From an uncultured Rhodopila sp. (GTDB lineage: Bacteria; Pseudomonadota; Alphaproteobacteria; Acetobacterales; Acetobacteraceae), in contig CAINOE010000209.1 in the NCBI GenBank assembly GCA_903851415.1, positions 16,528-80,527 on the forward strand: 64,000 nt of DNA, given 5' to 3'. The notes below the pieces were generated by a model. The model saw nothing but the letters and a program-made list of their open reading frames with translations, searched no databases and was not told the DNA's origin. Numbering within the stretch: position 1 is the stretch's first letter; every line of letters begins with the position of its first letter. Shown in pieces: positions 45,205 through 53,899 of this stretch. The translations under genes were made by a program, and so were the position numbers.

Positions 45205-45350
45205 CGTGGCGATTTTGCTCCGGACCGGCACCGTGCCGGCCGTATCGCCGAGGACTCGCACGCCGATACGCAAAAAGGGTTAAAATCGCGACGATTTGCC
45301 TCACACCAGTCTGCAATCAATTCGCAGCGTCCCGCGACGTTGGGCTGGTG

Positions 45351-47285
45351 CTATGCGGCGACGGCTTCCACTTCCGAACGGGCTGCGTCCAGACACGCCT
45401 CCACCGCCTCCCGCAGCGACCCGACGTAGACATCGGCGCCCATGGCGGCTCGCAACCGGTCATCGGTCAGGACCGATTGCTCCGCGGGCCACAGTCCGAC
45501 CAGCAGACGCGCCGCCGGCAGGCGCTGCCGCAGGCGCCGGACCATATAGCGCAAGTGTGACGGCGCATCGCCAATATCGAGATAGCACAGGCAGACCATC
45601 GCCACACCCTCCGTCTCCAGGGCGCCGATACGGCCGCGCGCAACCGCCGCGTGCGGCAGCACCCGCGCCTTCAGGCCGTTCTTGTGCAGCAACTGCGACA
45701 GCATGCTCGCCGCCGCCTCGTCCAGCGGACCGCGTCCGGCGATGCACAGCACCGGCGCCGGACCGCGCCAGGCTGCCGGCAGGGTGTCGCGGGCGACTTT
45801 CTCCGGAGGCGGATGCTTCGGCAGATCCTGCTCCGTGCGGGTGGGCGCGGCCGGTTCCTCGGCAGTGCCTTTCGATTTCGGTTCCCGGTCCTCGTGCTCG
45901 TCCAGATCGTCGATCAGGTTCTGAATCGCCTCCTTGATGCGGTCCAACTGAAGCTCGGTCAACACGCCGCGCGCGGCATCGACCGCCGCCAGCCGCAGGC
46001 CCTTCAGCGCGACCTCATCGTAGTAGGATGATAGCGGACGGTCGCGAAGCAGGTGCTCGGCCTGGCCGTGGGCTTCGTCGGGGTCGCCGGCCAGCATGCG
46101 CTGGTAGAAGCTTTCCACCGGCGTCAGGGCCGGGCGGTCGCCGAGGATCACGTCCAGGAACTCCAGCCGCTCCACATGGCGGCCGAGCACGACCAGGCAC
46201 AAGGTCAGCGGCGTGGACAGGATCAGGCCGATGGGACCCCACAGCCATGTCCAGAAGGTCGCGGACACGATGACGGAGAACGGCGACAGGCCGGTGCTGT
46301 GGCCATACAGCAGAGGCTCGATGACCTGGCCGATGACCCCCTCGACGCCGACATAAAGGCCGGCGGTCCACAGCATCATCGACCAGCCGGGACTGACGGC
46401 GGCGGCCAACGCCAGCGGGAAGATCGCCACCAGCGGCGGGCCGATATAGGGGACGAATCTCAGCAGCGTCCCGATCGCACCCCACAGGAACGGCGACGGT
46501 ACGCCGATGACCAGCAGACCCAGGCCGGTGATCAGGCCGAACGCGGCGTTGACCCCGAGCTGGCTCAGGAAGTAGCGCGACAGCCGCCGCGCGGCATCGT
46601 TCATCGCCGCGGTGGTGCGGTGCAGGTCTGATGACCCGAACAGCCGGATCAGACGATCGCGCAGATCCTCGCGCTGCAGCAGCACGAAAATGGCGACGAT
46701 CAGCACGATGGCGGTGGTGGAGAGCGGATCGACGATCGGGGCGATCACTCGCTCGGCAAGCTGCACCGGGGTCGGATCCGGCTCATGGATTTCCACCGAC
46801 ATCGGTTTCTGATCCGCCGCGTTGCGGGACTTCGGTTGCGGCGGCGGTGGCGGATTGAGCTGCTGGCCCAACCGGCTCATTAACGGACCGGCCTGGGACA
46901 GGGCGAATTTCTGCACCGCATCGACCTTGCCGCGGATCGTCAGCGCATATTGCGGCACCTCCTCCACCAGATCGGCGATCTGGCTGCCGATGAGCGTACC
47001 GGCGGCGAGGATGATGCTCAACGCCAGAAACACGGCAACCAGCACCGAAGGCACCCGCCCGAGACGGAGGCGCCGCAGCAGGTTGACCAGCGGGGCCAGC
47101 AGGAAGGACAGCAACACCGCCAACGTGATCGGGATCAGCACGGTGCGCCCGAGATACAGTCCCGCGACCACGACCACGCCGACAGCCAGGGTCAGCAGAC
47201 CGCTCAGGCCGGGCGTTTCAGCCGGCGGCACCGAGGCCGGCCGCCGCTCCGTCACATCGTCCGCCATGCGTTCCGCCTCGTACAT
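45351..47285 (-). CDS. AI-2E/PerM-family transporter with a C-terminal Rossmann-like domain
   Basis: 644 aa, much longer than the usual about 350. Residues about 25-410 are the AI-2E (UPF0118) membrane domain, with paired helices at the N-terminus (LTLAVGVVVVAGLYLG, LIPITLAVLLSFLLAPLVNLL) and the characteristic PYIGPPLVAIFPLALAA and GVIGQVIEPLLYGHSTGLSP. A charged linker (EHEDREPKSKG) follows, then about 125 residues with a Rossmann/B12-binding-like alternation: PVLCIAGRGPLDEAAASML, VAMVCLCYLDIGD, ARLLVGLWP, ADVYVGSLREAVEA. The family contains exporters of signalling molecules and Na+/H+ antiporters; substrate unknown. A Pro-rich loop (NPPPPPQPKSR) sits in the large periplasmic region. Confidence 0.85.
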   Translation of the reverse strand: MYEAERMADDVTERRPASVPPAETPGLSGLLTLAVGVVVVAGLYLGRTVLIPITLAVLLSFLLAPLVNLLRRLRLGRVPSVLVAVFLALSIILAAGTLIGSQIADLVEEVPQYALTIRGKVDAVQKFALSQAGPLMSRLGQQLNPPPPPQPKSRNAADQKPMSVEIHEPDPTPVQLAERVIAPIVDPLSTTAIVLIVAIFVLLQREDLRDRLIRLFGSSDLHRTTAAMNDAARRLSRYFLSQLGVNAAFGLITGLGLLVIGVPSPFLWGAIGTLLRFVPYIGPPLVAIFPLALAAAVSPGWSMMLWTAGLYVGVEGVIGQVIEPLLYGHSTGLSPFSVIVSATFWTWLWGPIGLILSTPLTLCLVVLGRHVERLEFLDVILGDRPALTPVESFYQRMLAGDPDEAHGQAEHLLRDRPLSSYYDEVALKGLRLAAVDAARGVLTELQLDRIKEAIQNLIDDLDEHEDREPKSKGTAEEPAAPTRTEQDLPKHPPPEKVARDTLPAAWRGPAPVLCIAGRGPLDEAAASMLSQLLHKNGLKARVLPHAAVARGRIGALETEGVAMVCLCYLDIGDAPSHLRYMVRRLRQRLPAARLLVGLWPAEQSVLTDDRLRAAMGADVYVGSLREAVEACLDAARSEVEAVAA

Positions 47286-47323
47286 GTCGCGCCGTTAACG
47301 CTTAAGCGGCCCGTTCGTTCGCA

Positions 47324-48223
47324 TCATATTATGCTTGTACGAATTATGTCGCGTCCCGCCTGCCCCGCGGCAAGGCTCGTCGCGTTGATGACCGCGAGGC
47401 GGAAGCCGCCGGGCGGCATCGAATGTCCTGCCGGGTCCCGGTCTTCATGGAATGTGATCTGGACGCTGCGGACGCCATCAAGGCTGAGCGCCTGTTCGAC
47501 CACCGCCGCCGGGGGATGCCGGTAGCGCCGCCCGTGCGGCCCGAACAGCACGACGCTGTAGCCGTCGATGCGATCAATGTCGGGGTAACCCCATCGTCCG
47601 GCGGCATACAGGGCGACGACCGCCTCCATCCACTCCGGGCCATATAAATCCGGCCACTGATCGGCGAAGCGCAGATGCGCCTCGATGATGCGGCCGCCGA
47701 TGGTCTCGAAGTTCGCCATGCCGTTGTAGCCGCCCAGGTGCCGGCGCGACCAGGCGCCGCACCAGTCTTCGATCTCCGGCATCGGTTCGGCGTGGATGTG
47801 CCAGTAATCGAACGTGCCGCCCGGCGTGGTGACACCCGTCGTATGCCGCCACCAGACCGGATTGCCGTCCACCAGCGCGAGGTCGGTGCTGACATGCGGC
47901 CCGGTCAGCAGAGTGCTCCAGAAATGCCCGCCGCACATGGCGGCGCGGTAGTCCTGCTCGTTGCCGATGGCGCGGCTGCCGGCGCCCATGCCGCGCAGGT
48001 TGATCATCGGCTTGGAGAACACCGGGAACCGCGGCGGCATGACGCCATGCGGGGCGGCCTCCAGGCCCTGCGACAGCGCTACCGCCAGCTTGTCGTAAAC
48101 CCAGCGGTGTGCCGGATAGAGCGGCCAGGCGCGCACATCGTCGGTCGGAATGAACACGTCATCCGGACACGGGACGTGCTGGAAGAATTGCCTCCGCCAC
48201 ACGTCCCGCTCAAAGATCGGCAT
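47324..48223 (-). CDS. ATP-grasp-like hypothetical protein
   Basis: 299 aa, no signal peptide. The sequence carries ATP-grasp-like features: PVFSKPMINLRGMGAGS near 65 (nucleotide-binding strand with Lys and glycine loop) and NFETIGGRIIEAHLRFADQW near 183 (metal and substrate region ExxGxxIIExHLR). This suggests a carboxylate-amine/thiol ligase-type enzyme. The start at 48223 lies 3 bp after the aldo-keto reductase stop, so the two form an operon, and the reductase may process the same small metabolite. The annotation as ATP-grasp is my reading of motifs; specific substrate unknown. Confidence 0.7.
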   Translation of the reverse strand: MPIFERDVWRRQFFQHVPCPDDVFIPTDDVRAWPLYPAHRWVYDKLAVALSQGLEAAPHGVMPPRFPVFSKPMINLRGMGAGSRAIGNEQDYRAAMCGGHFWSTLLTGPHVSTDLALVDGNPVWWRHTTGVTTPGGTFDYWHIHAEPMPEIEDWCGAWSRRHLGGYNGMANFETIGGRIIEAHLRFADQWPDLYGPEWMEAVVALYAAGRWGYPDIDRIDGYSVVLFGPHGRRYRHPPAAVVEQALSLDGVRSVQITFHEDRDPAGHSMPPGGFRLAVINATSLAAGQAGRDIIRTSII

Positions 48224-48226
48224 TGG

Positions 48227-49228
48227 TTATGCCGGCACCGGCGCGCCCGGGTGCAGCAGCCCTTCGTTGCGCAGATCCGACCACAGTTCCGGAGGGATTT
48301 TCAGCGTGAACAGCGGCAGGTTCTCGTTGAACTCGGCGGCGCTGCGCGGGCCGGGGATGACCGAGGCAACGACAGGATGCGCCAGCGGGAATTGCAGCGC
48401 AGCCGCGGCCAGCGGCACTTTATGCGCCTGGCAAACGGTTTCGATCTGCCGCACCCGCTCGACGACCTCCGGCGGCGCGGGGGCGTAGTTCCAGGTGTCG
48501 CGGCCGGCCAGGATACCGGAGTTCAGCGGGCCGCCGATGACCAGCGACGTGCCGCGGTCCTGGCACAACGGGATCAGGTCGTCCAGCGGCCCTTGCTCCA
48601 GCAGCGTGTACCGGCCGGCGAGCAGGAAGGCGTCCCAGTCGCCAAACGCCAGTGCATCGATCAGCACCTCCTTCTCATTTACCCCGATGCCGATGGCGCT
48701 GACCACGCCGGTGCGTCGGAGTTCCTCCAGCGCCCGGTAGCCGCTGTCGCGCAGCACTTCAAAATACCGTGCGTGCAGCTCCGGACCATGCTGGTAGGCG
48801 CCGATATCGTGCACATACAGGATGTCGATACGGGCAAGGCCGAGGCGCTGGTAGCTGTCCTCGACCGAGCGCATGATTCCGTCATAGGAGTAATCATAGA
48901 TCGGCTCGAACGGCATCGGCGACAGGCGCCCATCCGGGGAAGGGGCAGTGTCGGTCTTCGGCCGCAGCAGACGGCCGACCTTGGTGGACAGGACCCAGGT
49001 GTCCCGGTCATGGTCGCGCAGGGCGTCGCCGGTGCGGTGCTCGGCCGCGCCTGCGCCGTAGAACGGCGCCGTATCGAAGTAGCGCACGCCCGCCTCCCAC
49101 GCGGCGGAGACGATGGCCTGGCCCTCGGTCTGGGAGATTTTGAAGCGGCTGCCGCCCAAGGTGGCCGTGCCGAGGCCCAGAGTCGTGACTTGCAGCCTGG
49201 TCCGGCCGATCTGGCGCTTTTCCCGCAT
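48227..49228 (-). CDS. Aldo/keto reductase
   Basis: 333-aa NAD(P)H-dependent oxidoreductase with the (beta/alpha)8 fold. The catalytic tetrad is visible as Asp and Tyr in YFDTAPFYGAG, Lys in LSTKVGRLL and His in ILYVHDIGAY. Length and the LGLGTATLGG start fit the D-threo-aldose/pyridoxal 4-dehydrogenase-like subgroup. Cytosolic. It is the first gene of a two-gene operon with the ATP-grasp-like protein. ATG 49228 follows an AGGAG-like GAAGGAGC site (near 49232-49239 on this strand). Substrate is not predictable from sequence. Confidence 0.92.
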   Translation of the reverse strand: MREKRQIGRTRLQVTTLGLGTATLGGSRFKISQTEGQAIVSAAWEAGVRYFDTAPFYGAGAAEHRTGDALRDHDRDTWVLSTKVGRLLRPKTDTAPSPDGRLSPMPFEPIYDYSYDGIMRSVEDSYQRLGLARIDILYVHDIGAYQHGPELHARYFEVLRDSGYRALEELRRTGVVSAIGIGVNEKEVLIDALAFGDWDAFLLAGRYTLLEQGPLDDLIPLCQDRGTSLVIGGPLNSGILAGRDTWNYAPAPPEVVERVRQIETVCQAHKVPLAAAALQFPLAHPVVASVIPGPRSAAEFNENLPLFTLKIPPELWSDLRNEGLLHPGAPVPA

Positions 49229-49499
49229 GTGGAAGCTCCTTCATGCTGTTGATTGGGACATTGGGGGGCTTCCGCCCCTGGTGCAACCGGCGTTCCGCCT
49301 TCCCGTTCGCAGGTGCAAGGTGCAACACGGTTATCTGAACCCTGCAACGCTCAACCGGCGGCTGTTGGCAGGGTGTTGACGCGAGAGGCGGATGAGGGCG
49401 CGGCAGATGCCGCAAAGCTGCGGCTAACGTTGCGTGACGCCAAGAACACCTGATAGGACATCAGGCGACGCCCCACCCCACCGGGAGCCTGCCCGCATC

Positions 49500-50048
49500 A
49501 TGCCCACCGCCACCGGACGCCTCACCGGATTTATCGCACCGCTGCTCCTTGTTACCGCCTGTAGCTGGGATCACGGTCTGCACCGCACGAGCGAGGTTTT
49601 GAACGACCGGCTCAAGGTCACTCTGGCGCCTGACATCACGGCAGGTCACGCTGCACTGCAGCCGCTGCCGAACGGGGCGCAGGTCACTCTGCTGGGCAAC
49701 TCAGATTTCCGTGATCAGGTGGATGCCCGGGACGACAGGATTCGGGAGGTCCGAGCCAGCGTCGTTCAGGGTCTGCTCGACCCGAGCCTGATCCGGATTG
49801 CCGTGGCGGACACTTCGGGCCTGACCGCCGAGCAGCGGGCAACCCGGGTGCGCAACGTGACGCAATTCTTCAAGGACAACGGCCTCGCGCTGTCGCTTTT
49901 GCCCGAAGGCCAGGCATCGGCGCTTCCTGCGGGCGCGGCATCGGCGCCGGCGCCTCAGGGCGTGACGATCACCCTGCTGCTTGACTGCCCGGCGCAGCGC
50001 CAGCCGACCAACTGGAACTACCTGCCACCGATTCCGTCCTGCCACTGA
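49500..50048 (+). CDS. Putative lipoprotein
   Basis: 182 aa starting at ATG 49500. The N-terminus FIAPLLLVTACSW has a lipobox (Val-Thr-Ala-Cys, Cys21), so lipid attachment to a membrane is expected. The mature part contains NGAQVTLLGNSDFRDQ, a conserved-looking ADTSGLTAEQRATRVRNVTQFF and an Ala/Pro linker, then ITLLLDCP. It resembles small outer-membrane-family lipoproteins in having an OmpA-like numbering helix, but I cannot assign it. The 271 bp before it hold no other gene. Function unknown. Confidence 0.65.
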   Translation: MPTATGRLTGFIAPLLLVTACSWDHGLHRTSEVLNDRLKVTLAPDITAGHAALQPLPNGAQVTLLGNSDFRDQVDARDDRIREVRASVVQGLLDPSLIRIAVADTSGLTAEQRATRVRNVTQFFKDNGLALSLLPEGQASALPAGAASAPAPQGVTITLLLDCPAQRQPTNWNYLPPIPSCH

Positions 50049-50176
50049 GCGTGGCTGGGGCGGCAGTCCCGGGTCTGTCAGGGCCGCCGCCGGGTCCGGT
50101 GCGACATTGTAACGAGGTGGGTTGTCGTTATACGCAGTCGGCGGGCGGCGAATAACAACCTCGCTTCGGGCCTGGC

Positions 50177-50219
50177 AGCCCGTTATACGCAAGCTGCTGT
50201 ATGCGTATAACAACGGGCT
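50177..50219. repeat. GTTATACGCA inverted repeat cluster
   Basis: AGCCCGTTATACGCA (50177-50191) faces TGCGTATAACAACGGGCT (50202-50219), a near-perfect stem with a 3-nt bulge and 10-nt loop. A third copy, GTTGTCGTTATACGCA, lies at 50121-50136. It could be an operator, an insertion scar or a hairpin for the disrupted gene that follows. Confidence 0.6.
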
Positions 50220-50226
50220 TCGCGGA

Positions 50227-50577
50227 ATGGCGTCCGACCTTCCCCTGATGGTGCAGACAGCCTATGCCGAGTTGCTCGACAGGGCGGCTGCGGCAGCGTT
50301 CGACGAGGCCTTTCCAGCAGCGGCTGCGTTCACCGCAAAAACGCTGCGCGGCCGGCGTTGACGCCCGGCTCGCTCGACAGGATCGCCCGCCACAAGGCCG
50401 CGCGCGCCTACCTGCGGGACCAGCGCAGCCTCGTCATGTCTCGCCGGCAGGGACGTTCTTGAGGTCAAAGCAGGCAAGACGCTCGAACAACAGGAGCGTC
50501 TGCCGGTTTTTCGTAAGTACAGAAGCGAAATCGAGGCGGCGGGAGAGGTTCACCTGGTGCGGGCCGATATCGCCTGA
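50227..50577 (+). pseudogene. Remnant of a GSU2403-type nucleotidyltransferase-fold gene
   Basis: ATG 50227 begins MASDLPLMVQTAYAELLDRA and continues to a stop at 50361. The next frame, starting at 50358, continues with LDRIARHKAARAYLRDQRSL to a stop at 50462. Together these look like the N-terminus of the nucleotidyltransferase-fold family often annotated GSU2403, with the expected Trp/Tyr-rich segment between them missing and the frame shifted. A further frame (50440-50577, KAGKTLEQQERLPVFRKYRSE) may be the last remnant of the same or a neighbouring gene. Family name is from memory of the N-terminal motif, so moderately uncertain; disruption is visible directly. Confidence 0.5.
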
Positions 50578-51299
50578 TCCCGGTCGATCGCCTCCCGCGT
50601 CACCGCCACCGTACCGTTCCGGCGCAACCGAACCAGGTTCACCGTTTTCGCCAGATCCGGCGAACCTGAGTAGTATGCCGGCACCGTCACTCCGGTCCCG
50701 ACCCGTGCCGCCCGGTTCCAATGCCCGAGCGCCAGGTAATCCGCCTGCGTCGCGTCGATCTCCGCGTTGCTGATCCGCCAGGACGGCCGCAGCGGCGGCA
50801 CGCCGTCATCCTCGTAATGACCATGCGCCAAAGCGATGTGCCACCTTGCCGAGCGCGGCATCGGTGTTCGCAACGGCGCCATGTCGTCGTAATCGACATG
50901 CGCGTGGCCCCAGACTTCCAGATCGTGATCCGGAAAATGCACGGCCAGTTCGCATGTCACGCCGAGGATATGGACATGCGCCAGACGGTCCAGGCCGCCG
51001 CGCCGCCAGACCGAGTCCGGCGTAGCCGGATCATGGTTTCCCGGCAGGACGATGACCCGGCCCGGCGCGTCGCGCAAAAGTGCCGCGGACAAAGCGATGA
51101 TCGCATCCGTCTGGCGATTGCTGTCGAATATGTCGCCGGCGAGCAGGGTGTAATCCGCCCGATGCCGTCTCGCCGCGTTCAGCACGGCATGCAGGCTGGC
51201 CGTGCCATCGCCGCCCTGATGCGGGTTGCCGTCAACATGCAGGTCGGAACTGTGAACAACCACGATCTCTGACGCCAACGCCGCCACCCGTCCCAGCAT
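50550..51299 (-). CDS. Metallophosphoesterase
   Basis: 249-aa calcineurin-like phosphoesterase, cytosolic. Its dimetal-site motifs appear in the right order: SSDLHVD (residues 17-23), LLAGDIFD, LPGNHDP, HGHYED and GHWN. The arrangement resembles SbcD/YkuE-type enzymes acting on nucleic acids or phospholipid/nucleotide phosphodiesters, but it lacks the SbcD capping domain. The 3' end overlaps the pseudogene remnant by 28 bp on the opposite strand. Substrate unknown. Confidence 0.88.
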   Translation of the reverse strand: MLGRVAALASEIVVVHSSDLHVDGNPHQGGDGTASLHAVLNAARRHRADYTLLAGDIFDSNRQTDAIIALSAALLRDAPGRVIVLPGNHDPATPDSVWRRGGLDRLAHVHILGVTCELAVHFPDHDLEVWGHAHVDYDDMAPLRTPMPRSARWHIALAHGHYEDDGVPPLRPSWRISNAEIDATQADYLALGHWNRAARVGTGVTVPAYYSGSPDLAKTVNLVRLRRNGTVAVTREAIDRDQAISARTR

Positions 51300-51405
51300 C
51301 GCCCTGGATCAGACCGGCGCCGCCCCGGTCCGTCAACCGCCATTGGCCGAACCGGCCTCTCGGGGCTAGCCTGAGAGAGACCATCACTCGCACGAAGGAC
51401 ACACG

Positions 51406-52131
51406 ATGATCGACCTGCATTACTGGCCGACGCCCAACGGCAAGAAGGTCACGATCCTGCTGGAAGAGGCGGCGATCCCCTACCGGATCGTTCCGGTGAA
51501 TATCGGCCGCGGCGACCAGTTCACGCCTGAATTCCTGAAGATGAACCCGAACCACCGCATGCCGGTCCTGGTCGATACCGCTCCGGCCGGCGGCGGAGAT
51601 CCCTTGGCGGTGTTCGAGTCCGGCGCGATCATGCTGTACCTTGCGGAGAAAGTCGGCCGCTTCTATCCGCAGGACCTGCGCGGCAAATACGCCGTGACGC
51701 AATGGGTGATCTGGCAGATGGCGAACCAGGGCCCGAAATCGGGGGAGTGCAGTCACTTCCGCCGCCTCAAGGACAGGCAGGGCGACCAGTCCTACGCGGT
51801 GCGGCGCTTCACCGATGAGGTCAACCGCCTCTACGGCGTGCTGAACAACCGCCTGCACGAAAGCCGATATCTCGCGGGCGATGCCTATACGGTCGCCGAC
51901 ATGATCAGCTACCCGTGGACCGTGAACTGGCAGGGCCAAGGCCAGGACATCGAGGAATTCCGTTACGTCAAGCGCTGGCAGGAGGAACTCGCCGCCCGCC
52001 CCGCGGTGCAGCGCGGCATGGCCGCCGGAGCGGACCTGGCGGACGACCCCGCCAAACTGTCGCCGGAGGAACAGGAGCGCCGCGCGCGCATCCTGTACAA
52101 CCAGCGCGCCCGTCCGGTTGCGGCGGATTGA
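51406..52131 (+). CDS. Glutathione S-transferase family disulfide-bond oxidoreductase (YfcG/YghU-like)
   Basis: 241 aa. N-terminal thioredoxin-fold domain with the subgroup signature YWPTPNGKKVTILLEE, NPNHRMPVLVD and FESGAIMLYLAEK (glutathione-binding Glu-Ser), then an all-helical C-terminal domain with YTVADMISYPW. This subgroup has disulfide reductase activity with two glutathiones rather than classic transferase activity. It overlaps nothing and lies 5 bp before the isomerase, so the two are an operon of thiol-redox enzymes. ATG 51406 follows a weak GAAGGACA site. Confidence 0.92.
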   Translation: MIDLHYWPTPNGKKVTILLEEAAIPYRIVPVNIGRGDQFTPEFLKMNPNHRMPVLVDTAPAGGGDPLAVFESGAIMLYLAEKVGRFYPQDLRGKYAVTQWVIWQMANQGPKSGECSHFRRLKDRQGDQSYAVRRFTDEVNRLYGVLNNRLHESRYLAGDAYTVADMISYPWTVNWQGQGQDIEEFRYVKRWQEELAARPAVQRGMAAGADLADDPAKLSPEEQERRARILYNQRARPVAAD

Positions 52132-52136
52132 TCCGC

Positions 52137-52769
52137 ATGGCCGAACTGGAATGCTTCTTCGACTGCTCCAGCCCGTGGACCTATTTCGCCTTCGAGTCGC
52201 TGCTGCGGATGCAGGACGACATCGGAGTCACTATCCGGTGGCGGCCGATACTCGTCGGCGGCGTGTTCAACGCCGTCAACCCCAGCGTTTATGAAGCGCG
52301 CGAAAAGCCGGTGCCGGCCAAAGCCGCTTACAGCGAGAAGGATCAACGGGACTGGGCGAGCTATCTCGGTCTGCCGATGCTGTACCGGCCAACGGTTTTC
52401 CCGGTGAACAGCGTCAGGGCCATGCGCGCCTGCATCGTGCTGGAGCCGGACGGCAACCTGGTCCGCTTCGCCCGGGAAGTCTTCAAGGCGTACTGGATCG
52501 ATGACCTGGACATCTCGCAGGTCGCTGTGCTGACGGCGCTGTGCCGCAAGCTGGGCTTCGACCCCGCCACCCTGCTCGCCGCCGCCGATGGGGCGGCGGC
52601 CAGGGACGCCCTGCGCGGCAATACCCGGGAGCTGACCGACCGGGGCGGATTCGGTTCCCCGACGATGTTTGTCGGCGGCGACGACATGTATTTCGGCAAC
52701 GACCGCATGCCCCTGGTCAGGGATGCGGTGCTGCGCCGGCGCCGGACGGTTGGCCCGGACGGCGCATAG
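52137..52769 (+). CDS. 2-hydroxychromene-2-carboxylate isomerase / DsbA-like thioredoxin-fold protein
   Basis: 210 aa with the kappa-class GST/DsbA fold: FFDCSSPWTYFAFESL at the N-terminus (where Ser of the SSPW replaces a catalytic Cys), RWRPILVGGVFNAVN, and the C-terminal GFGSPTMFVGGDDMYFGNDR. The family uses glutathione to isomerise ring-fission products such as 2-hydroxychromene-2-carboxylate in aromatic degradation, although many members have other unknown substrates. Co-transcribed with the preceding glutathione-transferase-like gene, 5 bp downstream. No aromatic-degradation genes are nearby, so the actual substrate is open. Confidence 0.9.
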   Translation: MAELECFFDCSSPWTYFAFESLLRMQDDIGVTIRWRPILVGGVFNAVNPSVYEAREKPVPAKAAYSEKDQRDWASYLGLPMLYRPTVFPVNSVRAMRACIVLEPDGNLVRFAREVFKAYWIDDLDISQVAVLTALCRKLGFDPATLLAAADGAAARDALRGNTRELTDRGGFGSPTMFVGGDDMYFGNDRMPLVRDAVLRRRRTVGPDGA

Positions 52770-52789
52770 CCGCCAGGGCCGCCGGTTCA

Positions 52790-53290
52790 GCCGTGGCGAT
52801 CGAAGATCGCGCCCTTCGTATCCCCCTGGCAGTTCCACCAGTGGTTGCCGGCCCCTGTCGTGGCGGCGACCGTGCTCGTTTCGGTGGGTGACGTTGCCGC
52901 CGCCACCGCCGGCGTTGGCGTCGTGGCCCCGGAGACGACCGAACCAACTGCCGGCGTCGTGTCCGCGGTGCTCCTTGTGCCTGCCGCCGCCGTGCTGTCG
53001 ACGGTTGCGGTGTCGCCGCCGGCGGTGAGAGGCCGTCACCCCGGCGCCGGGGCGGGAACCGGCCGTGACGTTGAAGCTGTAGGACCCGTCGCTGGAAATC
53101 TCCCACGGCACGGCCGATGCCGGTGGCTGCGGGCCGCCGTCGAGGCTGGCGCCCGCGAGGTGGAGATTGCGGTCCCCGGTGTCGGTCGCCCATGGGCCGC
53201 CGGTGGCTGGAAGTCCCGGGCGTGCCGGCCGGGTACAAGCCGCCGATCAGGTCATCCAGGAATGAATCTCAATCGGAACGAATGAAAGTG
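52790..53290 (-). pseudogene. Decayed secreted-protein-like gene in several frames
   Basis: Read on the minus strand, three adjacent stretches make sensible protein only when the frame is changed. From about 53263, FLDDLIGGLYPAGTPGTS; then WATDTGDRNLHLAGAS through WEISSDGSYSFNVTAG in another frame; then LTAGGDTATVDST, a Thr/Ala-rich linker and NHWWNCQGDTKGAIFDRHG ending at a stop near 52790. I read this as a gene broken by at least two indels. The family is not recognised; the linker is typical of secreted or surface proteins. No start codon is preserved. The remaining 250 bp up to 53539 hold nothing convincing. Confidence 0.45.
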
Positions 53291-53539
53291 TTGCCTGTCG
53301 ATCCGGACATGCAAGCGCTCCGTCGCTGTTCTGACAAAGACGATGGCCCGGCGCCGGGCAAGCGGGCGCCAACAGCGGGTGGAGGGCGTCACAATTGGGT
53401 TTGCGCCGTTATTCGGCCGGCATGAGGGAAATTCGTGGTGCCGCACTGTGGATAAGCGGAGCGGCCGAGACTGGTTTGCCAAAAGCGTATCAAACTGAAA
53501 CGGCCGCGACCGCAGCGTCCGGCCCCGGATCCCGCTGAC

Positions 53540-53776
53540 CTAGACGGCTTCGGCCGAGAACCGGCGCGGCGCGCAACAAGAGCACCCGCCGGCATGGCGG
53601 CGCATCGGCGCCGGACCCGTGTCCTCCCGCGCGCCGCCGCCGATGGCGGCCAGGGTCAGCAGACGCGGCGCCGGTTTGCCGCAATCGGGACAGGGCTGCG
53701 GACGCTCGAACTCGGCCATCGGACGGAGTTCGGAGAACGGCCCGCAATCCTCGCATTCGTATTCATACGTCGGCAT
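53540..53776 (-). CDS. FmdB-family zinc-ribbon protein
   Basis: 78 aa with the regulatory zinc-ribbon signature MPTYEYECEDCG, then CPDCGKP (two CxxC knuckles) and a flexible tail ending in GGCSCCAPRRF, which adds three more Cys. FmdB-type proteins accompany formamidase, amide-uptake and other genes as putative regulators or chaperones. Here it is divergent from the molybdopterin hydroxylase subunit. The promoter region of both is the 123 bp between 53776 and 53900. Function is not established for the family. Confidence 0.88.
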   Translation of the reverse strand: MPTYEYECEDCGPFSELRPMAEFERPQPCPDCGKPAPRLLTLAAIGGGAREDTGPAPMRRHAGGCSCCAPRRFSAEAV

Positions 53777-53899
53777 TCAGTCGCTCCTTCGTCGGGTGGC
53801 GGCAGTTTGCCATTGCCGGGTCCGGACGGCTACCGGCGGGTTGCCCATCGGCGGATCAGGCTCCATGTTTCCCATCAAGATGACTTCAAGGACGCCCGC

